NCBI GenBank assembly: GCA_964565415.1 | Contig: CAZMEX010000024.1 | Span: 1 to 43,231, forward strand | Direction: 5' to 3' | Length of the DNA: 43,231 nucleotides | DNA from: JAIOSM01 sp964565415 | Lineage (GTDB): Bacteria; Desulfobacterota; Desulfobacteria; Desulfobacterales; Desulfobacteraceae | Part shown: positions 33,891 to 40,341 of the stretch, one piece after another | Layout: every line of letters starts with the position of its first letter | Numbering within the stretch: position 1 is the first letter of the stretch | Position numbers and translations under genes: made by a program | Notes under the pieces: model-generated | Databases searched by the model: none | What the model was told of the DNA's origin: nothing | What the model saw: the letters and a program-made list of their open reading frames with translations, nothing else

Positions 33891-36017
33891 ATGGATAAAC
33901 TGGATGCTATTTTTGCCCCCCAATCAATTGCTGTAATTGGAGCTTCTACCCAAAAAGGAAAAGTCGGGCATGATATTTTTGCAAACATTCTTTTTGGGGG
34001 ATACAAAGGAACTTTATATCCTGTTAATCCAAGGGCAAAATCCATAGAGAGTGTGAAATGCTATACAGATGTATCCCAAATTCCTGACCCTGTTGACCTT
34101 GGCATGATTATTCTTCCACCACAAAGGTCCCTTGCGGCTGTAAAAGGGTGTATAGAAAAAGGTGTTAAGGGAATTGTTATTGTTTCAGCAGGTTTTAAGG
34201 AGGTGGGAGGAGAAGGGCTTGAGATTGAAAACAAGATAGCAGAGTTATGCAGCAGGGCAGGTGTGAGGTTGGTAGGACCCAATTGCCTTGGAGTGATCAA
34301 TCCATCACCTGATGTCTCTTTAAATGCAAGCTTTTCCAACAGAATGCCCAAAGCAGGTAATGTATCTTTTATTTCTCAAAGTGGTGCTCTTTGTACGGCA
34401 GTACTAGATTTTGCAGCCCAAAAGGGATTTGGATTTTCCAAATTTATCTCCATTGGTAATAAGGCTGATGTGGATGAGCTTGATCTCTTGCGGTATTGTC
34501 ATAAAGACCCTGACACAGATGTTGTTATGATTTATATGGAGGAGCTGTCCAGGGACTCAGAAGAGTTCATTACTGAAGTTCGGGCAATGGCATCTTTTCC
34601 AGATCCTTTACCTATTCTTGTAATTAAATCAGGCTCTTCAGTTGCAGGAGCAGCGGCTGCTGCGTCTCATACAGGTTCCCTTGCAGGCAGCGATGCAATA
34701 TATGATGCAATTTTCACACAGTCGGGAATTCTTCGATGTGATACAGTAAATCAGCTTTTTGATTATGCCCAGGCATTTGCAGCAAAAAAATATCCAAACA
34801 GTGATAAGATTGCAATTGTCACAAATGCCGGGGGTCCTGGAATAATAGCAACGGACATAAGTGAGCAGTCAGGATTAAAACTTGCTAAATTTTCCAATGC
34901 AACCATCAAAGAGTTGCATAAATATCTTCCTGTCACAGCTAACTTTCATAATCCTGTTGATGTTATTGGAGATGCTGCAAGGGATCGTTATGAGAATACC
35001 CTTGCCACAGTTATAAGTGATTCTGAGGTTGATGCAGTCCTGATAATTCTAACGCCCCAGTCAATGACAGATGTCATTGGCACAGCTAAAGCCATAGTTA
35101 ATATATCAAAAAATTCTGATAAGCCGGTTCTATGCTCATTTATGGGTGTTGTTGATGTTTCTGATGGTGTGGAGATTCTACAGAAAAATAATATTCCTGT
35201 TTATCAGTTTCCTGAAAGTGCTGCAAGGTCTTTAGGTGCAATTCGGGAGGCAAGAAAATGGCGCTCAAGGAAAATATTACCCCAGTATAATCTTGAGTTT
35301 GACAAGGAAAAAGCTAAGGCAATAATAGATGGATATATTAAGGAGGGCAGAACTGCCTTGGGAGAGCTTGATGGTAATGAAATCCTTAAGTGCTATGGGT
35401 TTAACACACTTGCCATGGAACTTTCTAAGGATAAAAATGAGGCAGCTAAAATTGCTCAAAAGATCGGATTTCCGGTTGTGATGAAGATAGTCTCCAATGA
35501 AATTTTGCATAAATCCGATGCAGGAGGAGTAAAAGTCGGGCTTGAGACTGTTTCTGAAGTAAAAAAAGCCTTTGATACAATTATGAAAAACGCCCATGAT
35601 TATAATTCAGATGCAAATATTAAAGGAGTTCTGGTTCAAAAAATGGTACCTGCTGGACGTGAAGTTATACTGGGTGTGAACAGAGACCCACAATTTGGAC
35701 ATGCAATTATGTTTGGACTTGGGGGGATATTTGTTGAAGTATATAAAGATGTAGCGTTCAGGCTTGCTCCCATGGCAAGAAATGTTGTCAGAAGAATGAT
35801 CAGAAGTATTAAAGGGTATCCCCTGCTTAAAGGCGTAAGGGGGGAAGAACCCAGTGATATTGAGACGATTGAAAAAAATCTCATCAGTTTAAGGCAGATG
35901 GTTGATGACTTTCCAATTATTAAAGAGCTTGATATCAATCCTCTGTTTGTGCATAAAGAGGGTGACGGCACAATGGTTGCAGATGTTATTATCACCCTTG
36001 AAGACCCGGAGGTGTAG
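33891..36017 (+). CDS. Acetate-CoA ligase (ADP-forming), fused alpha-beta type
   Basis: Interconverts acyl-CoA, ADP and phosphate with acid, CoA and ATP. 708 residues with the full alpha-beta fusion. The CoA-binding Rossmann domain comes first (SIAVIGASTQKGKVGHDIF). Two succinyl-CoA-ligase-like domains follow, with active-site His260 in ASHTGSLAGSDAIYDA. The C-terminal ATP-grasp domain starts near 475 (GRTALGELDGNEILKCYGF, VVMKIVSNEILHKSDAGGV, GREVILGVNRDPQFGHAIMFGLGG, ELDINPL). Lacks a GNAT domain, so it is not a Pat-type protein acetyltransferase. Substrate may be acetate or another small acid. AAGGA lies seven bases before the ATG, and it forms an operon with the CooC-like gene. Confidence 0.92.
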   Translation: MDKLDAIFAPQSIAVIGASTQKGKVGHDIFANILFGGYKGTLYPVNPRAKSIESVKCYTDVSQIPDPVDLGMIILPPQRSLAAVKGCIEKGVKGIVIVSAGFKEVGGEGLEIENKIAELCSRAGVRLVGPNCLGVINPSPDVSLNASFSNRMPKAGNVSFISQSGALCTAVLDFAAQKGFGFSKFISIGNKADVDELDLLRYCHKDPDTDVVMIYMEELSRDSEEFITEVRAMASFPDPLPILVIKSGSSVAGAAAAASHTGSLAGSDAIYDAIFTQSGILRCDTVNQLFDYAQAFAAKKYPNSDKIAIVTNAGGPGIIATDISEQSGLKLAKFSNATIKELHKYLPVTANFHNPVDVIGDAARDRYENTLATVISDSEVDAVLIILTPQSMTDVIGTAKAIVNISKNSDKPVLCSFMGVVDVSDGVEILQKNNIPVYQFPESAARSLGAIREARKWRSRKILPQYNLEFDKEKAKAIIDGYIKEGRTALGELDGNEILKCYGFNTLAMELSKDKNEAAKIAQKIGFPVVMKIVSNEILHKSDAGGVKVGLETVSEVKKAFDTIMKNAHDYNSDANIKGVLVQKMVPAGREVILGVNRDPQFGHAIMFGLGGIFVEVYKDVAFRLAPMARNVVRRMIRSIKGYPLLKGVRGEEPSDIETIEKNLISLRQMVDDFPIIKELDINPLFVHKEGDGTMVADVIITLEDPEV

Positions 36018-36036
36018 AATTCCAACCCTCTATCCT

Positions 36037-36624
36037 GTGATTCAGAGAATAAAGCTCAGCTGTCAACACAACAATGGGTACGATTCAGCTAAATCTGAGT
36101 TGAAACAAAAAAAAGAAAACCAAACATTGTGTGCTGTGAAAAGTCTTTATGTTTCAGGGGAGAAATCAGGTTTTTTTCCTGAAAATTTAAAAAAGGGTGA
36201 CAATGGTCAACCTTTACCATCAAAAGGTGTTTTCTGGTCCATCTCCCACAAGGATGAATATGCAGCAGGTCTGGTATCTAAATCCCCGGCAGGTATTGAT
36301 CTTGAAAAATTAAAAAATATAGCTCTCCCTCTTTTTAAGAAAATTGTAAGCCCGCATGAAAAACAGTGTTTTAATAAAGAGAGGGATAATATAATTTTCT
36401 TTAAATGCTTTACTGCTAAAGAAGCAGTCCTAAAAGCTGTGGGTGTAGGTTTGACAGGGTTATCTGATATTGTTGTTACAAAGGCTGATGACTCTTTTAA
36501 TACCTGGCTTTCATATAAAAATATTGAATATAAAGTTGAACATTTTTTTTTTGACAAATACATTGCTTCAGTAGTAAAAAATGATTTAGATTACCATTAT
36601 GAGATTGAATGGTGTATTGATTGA
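36037..36624 (+). CDS. 4'-Phosphopantetheinyl transferase superfamily protein
   Basis: Transfers phosphopantetheine from CoA to a carrier protein; 195 residues in the Sfp/HetI-like class. I place the start at a GTG (36037), which gives the usual ...IQRIKLS N-terminus and avoids a 100-bp overlap with the preceding gene. No good ribosome site is seen, so this is moderate. Motifs: VFWSISHKDEYAAG (His71), GIDLEKLK (Asp88, Glu90; Mg binding) and FTAKEAVLKAVGVGLTGLSD with Lys128-Glu129. Its carrier partner is not in the window; fatty-acid ACP or a polyketide-type ACP are possible. Confidence 0.88.
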   Translation: MIQRIKLSCQHNNGYDSAKSELKQKKENQTLCAVKSLYVSGEKSGFFPENLKKGDNGQPLPSKGVFWSISHKDEYAAGLVSKSPAGIDLEKLKNIALPLFKKIVSPHEKQCFNKERDNIIFFKCFTAKEAVLKAVGVGLTGLSDIVVTKADDSFNTWLSYKNIEYKVEHFFFDKYIASVVKNDLDYHYEIEWCID

Positions 36625-36646
36625 ACAATTTTTGGAGGATAATAAC

Positions 36647-36955
36647 ATGGCAGAAGGTGATGGCTTTGTAATGAAAGATGGAGCAGGTGAAGAATCAGCC
36701 CTGCCAAAGACTTTTAAATTGGATTTTTCAAGTTTTATTTTATCGCTTTATTCTTCAGCTCTTGTTCAGTTGGGCAAGGTTGAAGACCCAACTTCCGGGA
36801 AAAAAAATAAGAATATAAATGCTGCAAAGCAGACAATTGATATTATTGCAGTGCTAAAGGAAAAAACAGAGGGGAATCTTGATAATGAAGAGGAAAAACT
36901 GATGAATACGCTTCTGCAGGAGCTGAGGATTGCTTTTGTTGAGGCAAAGGATTAA
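36647..36955 (+). CDS. DUF1844 protein
   Basis: A 102-residue protein typical of deltaproteobacteria. The start at 36647 has GGAGG nine bases before it; an in-frame ATG at 36599 lies inside the previous gene. The conserved core is LDFSSFILSLYSSALVQLGKVEDP, followed by NINAAKQTIDIIAVLKEKTEGNL and EEEKLMNTLLQELR. Function unknown. Its TAA shares one base with the ATG of ispE (TAATG), so translation is coupled; DUF1844 genes often sit by ispE. Confidence 0.92.
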   Translation: MAEGDGFVMKDGAGEESALPKTFKLDFSSFILSLYSSALVQLGKVEDPTSGKKNKNINAAKQTIDIIAVLKEKTEGNLDNEEEKLMNTLLQELRIAFVEAKD

Positions 36956-37863
36956 TGGTACAAGTCCTCTCCCCTGCAAAAATCAATTGTTTTCTCTATG
37001 TTGTTGGTAGACGTAAGGATGGATACCATAATCTTGTCTCTCTTATGACACCCCTTGATTTGTATGATGAAATTGAGATTGAGATAGCAGATAAGGAGAT
37101 AACATATAAAGACAAGATTGAAGTTTTGTGTGATCATCCAAAAGTTCCAGATGGTGAAACAAACATCGCTTTTAAAGCAGCTTCTCTATTTTATAAAAAT
37201 CTGCAACTGGTCAAGCCTGGGATAGAAGACAGAGTTTTAATAAAGATTAAAAAAAAAATTCCGGCTGGTGCAGGATTAGGCGGTGGAAGCAGTAATGCAG
37301 CAAGTGTGTTAATGGTGCTGAATTCTTTATATGACAATATTTTTTCAAAATCTCAATTGATGGAAACAGCCCTCTTGCTTGGAGCGGATGTACCGTTTTT
37401 TATTTGTGGCACCACTGCTGTTGTGAGGGGTATAGGAGAAAGAGTTGAAAAGTGTAATGCTTTAATGCCATACCATGTGCTTGTCTGCTATCCGGGCGTA
37501 TCTGCATCAACAGCTAAAGTTTTTAAAAATATCGATATAAAGTTGACATCAGGGCGAAAACTTGATATAAATGTCCGGTTAAATAAATGGTTGAATATTT
37601 GGGATAATACCTTAAAGATTGATGTTGCTGAGTATTTACATAATGATCTTGAGTATACAGCATTTAAGCTGTACCCGGAGATAAACCAAACAAAGGAAGA
37701 GATGGAATTTGTTCTGTCTGAAAAAGTTAGTATGACAGGTAGCGGATCCTCTCTTTTTGCTTTTTTTACTGATTATGGAAAAGCTAAAAAAGCACACTCT
37801 CTTCTTTTGGATAGATTTAAAGGGAGTACAAAAGAAGTTTTTTTAACTTCTTTTAAAACTTAA
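36955..37863 (+). CDS. ispE: 4-Diphosphocytidyl-2-C-methyl-D-erythritol kinase
   Basis: ATP-dependent kinase of the non-mevalonate isoprenoid pathway; 302 residues. GHMP-kinase motifs: SPAKINCFLYVVGRRKDGYHNL at the N-terminus with catalytic Lys, the ATP-binding PAGAGLGGGSSNAASVL near 101-117, LGADVPFFICG with catalytic Asp, and MTGSGSSLFAFF in the C-terminal motif III. It overlaps the DUF1844 stop by one base. tRNA-Gln follows six bases after its stop, and prs and rplY after that, a conserved order in many bacteria. Confidence 0.96.
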   Translation: MVQVLSPAKINCFLYVVGRRKDGYHNLVSLMTPLDLYDEIEIEIADKEITYKDKIEVLCDHPKVPDGETNIAFKAASLFYKNLQLVKPGIEDRVLIKIKKKIPAGAGLGGGSSNAASVLMVLNSLYDNIFSKSQLMETALLLGADVPFFICGTTAVVRGIGERVEKCNALMPYHVLVCYPGVSASTAKVFKNIDIKLTSGRKLDINVRLNKWLNIWDNTLKIDVAEYLHNDLEYTAFKLYPEINQTKEEMEFVLSEKVSMTGSGSSLFAFFTDYGKAKKAHSLLLDRFKGSTKEVFLTSFKT

Positions 37864-37869
37864 GTTTGC

Positions 37870-37945
37870 TGGGGCGTCGTCAAGTGGTTAAGACACAGGG
37901 TTTTGATCCCTGGATTCAGAGGTTCGACTCCTCTCGCCCCAGCCA
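37870..37945 (+). tRNA. tRNA-Gln (anticodon TTG)
   Basis: 76 nt with encoded CCA. Acceptor stem TGGGGCG with CGCCCCA, discriminator G. Anticodon stem CAGGG/CCCTG with loop TT-TTG-AT. T arm AGAGG-TTCGACT-CCTCT. It is in the ispE-prs interval on the same strand and is probably processed from the operon transcript. Confidence 0.96.
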
Positions 37946-37980
37946 AAATTATTTTAAAGGTTTTTAAAAAGAGCTGAATT

Positions 37981-38919
37981 ATGGATGAATTATCAATCTT
38001 TTCCGGAAGATCAAATCCGGATTTTGCAGCAAAAGTGTGTGAGTGCCTTGCAAAGTCTCCTGGTAAATTAAAAGTCAGTACCTTTAGTGATGGAGAAACT
38101 CAAGTTGAAATTCATGAGAATGTAAGAAGGCGGGAAGTGTTTTTAATCCAGTCAACCTGTAAACCTGTTAATGATAACCTTGTGGAATTATTATTGTTGA
38201 TTGATGCTTTTAAACGTTCTTCTGCAAGTCGAATTAATGCAGTTATCCCCTATTATGGATATGCAAGGCAGGATAAAAAAGTTGCACCAAGGGTTCCCAT
38301 CAGTGCCAAGCTTATTGCTGAGCTTTTGCAAAAAGCTGGTGTGGACAGGGTTATTACCATGGATCTCCATGCAGGACAGATCCAGGGCTTTTTTGATATT
38401 CCTGTGGACAACCTTTATGCTGCTCCTATTATTATCGAGAATATAAAATCAACTTTTTCAGGAGAACTGGTTGTGGTCTCTCCCGATGCAGGAGGTGTTG
38501 AAAGAGCACGTGCCTATGCAAAAAGGCTGGGCGCAGGACTTGCCATCATTGATAAGAGAAGAAGTGCACCTAACAAGGCAAAGGCAATGGCATTGATTGG
38601 TGATGTGAAGGATAAAATTGCCATTGTTCTTGATGACATGGTGGATACAGCAGGAACTCTTACCCAGGCTTCCCTTGTGATTAAGGATAATGGGGCAAAA
38701 CAGGTACACGCTTATTGCACACATCCAGTGTTGTCAGGACCTGCAATTGAAAGAATAGAAGAGTCAGCACTTTCAAGCCTGGTTGTAACAGATACCATAC
38801 CTCTTTTAAAAGATGCTCAAGAGTGTGGGAAAATAAAAACACTGTCAGTTGCAAAATTGGTGGCAGAAGCAATAATACGGAGTTACAGAGGTGATTCTGT
38901 AAATTCTTTGTTTATATAA
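37981..38919 (+). CDS. prs: Ribose-phosphate pyrophosphokinase
   Basis: Makes PRPP from ribose 5-phosphate and ATP; 312 residues, normal length. Motifs: SIFSGRSNPDFA, FSDGETQVEIHENVRRREVFLIQ, the ATP-binding YYGYARQDKK, TMDLHAGQIQGFFDIPVDNL, SPDAGGVERAR and the PRPP loop VLDDMVDTAGTLTQA near 218-232. It supplies PRPP for NadC in the same window as well as for purine synthesis. It lies between tRNA-Gln and rplY. Confidence 0.98.
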   Translation: MDELSIFSGRSNPDFAAKVCECLAKSPGKLKVSTFSDGETQVEIHENVRRREVFLIQSTCKPVNDNLVELLLLIDAFKRSSASRINAVIPYYGYARQDKKVAPRVPISAKLIAELLQKAGVDRVITMDLHAGQIQGFFDIPVDNLYAAPIIIENIKSTFSGELVVVSPDAGGVERARAYAKRLGAGLAIIDKRRSAPNKAKAMALIGDVKDKIAIVLDDMVDTAGTLTQASLVIKDNGAKQVHAYCTHPVLSGPAIERIEESALSSLVVTDTIPLLKDAQECGKIKTLSVAKLVAEAIIRSYRGDSVNSLFI

Positions 38920-38969
38920 TTTTTTATTGTCTGTATTATTAAAATAATATGGATATGGAGGAAAGAATT

Positions 38970-39662
38970 TTGGAACTAATTGATTTAAAGGCTGAGCTTA
39001 GACAAGATACTGGCAAAGGTAAAGCTCGCACCCTGAGGCGTAATAAAAGATTACCAGCAATTGTTTATGGTTCAAAAATGGATAATATCATGCTTTCGCT
39101 TGATACTGTTGAATTTGATACTATTATACGAGAGAATGGAATGCAGGGTGTGTTTATTAAACTGGTTGTTGATGGAGATGATAAAACATCCAAGACTGTC
39201 ATGTTAAAAGAAGTTCAAATGGATGTTTTCCAAAAAGAGTATCTTCATGTTGATATGCATGAGATTGATCTGGATACCAAGGTAACTGTTTCAGTCCCTG
39301 TTAGAGTCGTGGGTGAATCAAAAGGTGTTATTGAAGAGAGAGGCGTGCTGCAGATGGTTCGTCGTGAATTGGAAGTGTTGTGTAAACCTGCTGATGTGCC
39401 CGATGATATACCCATTGATATTTCTGCACTGGAAATCGGAGATGCTGTCCATGTTGAAGAAATTAATCTGGATGAAAACATTGAGATCCCCCATGATGTC
39501 GATTTCACTGTACTGACTATTGTTCCACCAACTGCTGAAGAAGAGGTTGAAGAGGATGAAGATCTTCTTGATGAAGAAGGTGTTGAAGGCGAAGATGGCG
39601 CTGAAGATGAAGAGAGCTCTGAATCCGGTGATGATGCATCGGAAGAAGCTGCCAAAGAATAG
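38970..39662 (+). CDS. rplY: 50S ribosomal protein L25 (Ctc type)
   Basis: 5S rRNA-binding ribosomal protein of the long TL5/Ctc form, 230 residues. The start is set at TTG 38970 since GGAGG lies eight bases before it and the product then begins (M)ELIDLKAELRQDTGKGKARTL as L25 normally does; the ATG at 38949 has the ribosome site inside the frame. The N-terminal beta-barrel (1-95) contains RRNKRLPAIVYG. The C-terminal domain (about 96-185) has VSVPVRVVGESKGVIEE. The last 40 residues are a very acidic tail, common in this family. pth follows after 15 bp. Confidence 0.95.
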   Translation: MELIDLKAELRQDTGKGKARTLRRNKRLPAIVYGSKMDNIMLSLDTVEFDTIIRENGMQGVFIKLVVDGDDKTSKTVMLKEVQMDVFQKEYLHVDMHEIDLDTKVTVSVPVRVVGESKGVIEERGVLQMVRRELEVLCKPADVPDDIPIDISALEIGDAVHVEEINLDENIEIPHDVDFTVLTIVPPTAEEEVEEDEDLLDEEGVEGEDGAEDEESSESGDDASEEAAKE

Positions 39663-39677
39663 CTTATCTGATAATAG

Positions 39678-40256
39678 ATGTCAGACACCAGAATCTTTAT
39701 GATAGCGGGTCTGGGAAATCCAGATAGAAAATATTTCCAGACCCGTCATAATATTGGCTTCATGGTTGTTGATGAAATTGCCCACCAAAACAATCTTACG
39801 GTTTCGAAATCCCGGTTTGATGCTGAATATGTAGCTTCTAATTTTAAACAGTTCAAGTTGTTCCTGGTAAAGCCGCAATCATATATGAATAAAAGCGGTT
39901 TCCCAATTCAGAAGCTTATATCATACTTTAAAATCAACATTGCAAATTTAATTGTTGTACATGATGATATTGATCTTCCCTTTGGACGTATAAGAGTCTC
40001 AAAAGAGAGAGGTCATGGCGGACATAATGGTATAAGATCAATAATACAAGCTCTTGGCACAAAAGATTTTATACGAATAAGAGTTGGAATTGCAAACCCT
40101 GGAAACCAAAACAGTGTCACAGGACATGTCCTTGGCGATTTTTCAAAAGAAGAAAACAGATCCCTTAAAAACCTGATAGAGAAAGCAGCTGATGCATCAA
40201 TATCTGCCATTAAAGATGGTGCCCTGGCTGCAATGAACTTGTATAATTCCAAATGA
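39678..40256 (+). CDS. pth: Peptidyl-tRNA hydrolase
   Basis: Recycles peptidyl-tRNA released from ribosomes; 192 residues. The N-terminal signature is MIAGLGNPDRKYFQTRHNIGFMVVD, with Asn14 and catalytic His24 positions visible in GLGNP and RHNIGF. Other family motifs are KPQSYMNKSG, VVHDDIDLPFGRIR (catalytic Asp) and GHGGHNGIRSI...DFIRIRVGI. Directly after rplY, the usual bacterial order. Confidence 0.97.
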   Translation: MSDTRIFMIAGLGNPDRKYFQTRHNIGFMVVDEIAHQNNLTVSKSRFDAEYVASNFKQFKLFLVKPQSYMNKSGFPIQKLISYFKINIANLIVVHDDIDLPFGRIRVSKERGHGGHNGIRSIIQALGTKDFIRIRVGIANPGNQNSVTGHVLGDFSKEENRSLKNLIEKAADASISAIKDGALAAMNLYNSK

Positions 40257-40341
40257 TCAACAACTGTTTATAAGTATCAAATTTGCCACTGATGTCCATT
40301 GCAAGTCATCCAGACAGAAGATAAAAAGGGAATGATGATAT

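Noticed and set aside
39245..39688. 147-codon Ser-rich minus-strand ORF
   Set aside because: Mirror of the GAA/GAT-rich acidic tail of rplY; the Ser runs come from that composition.
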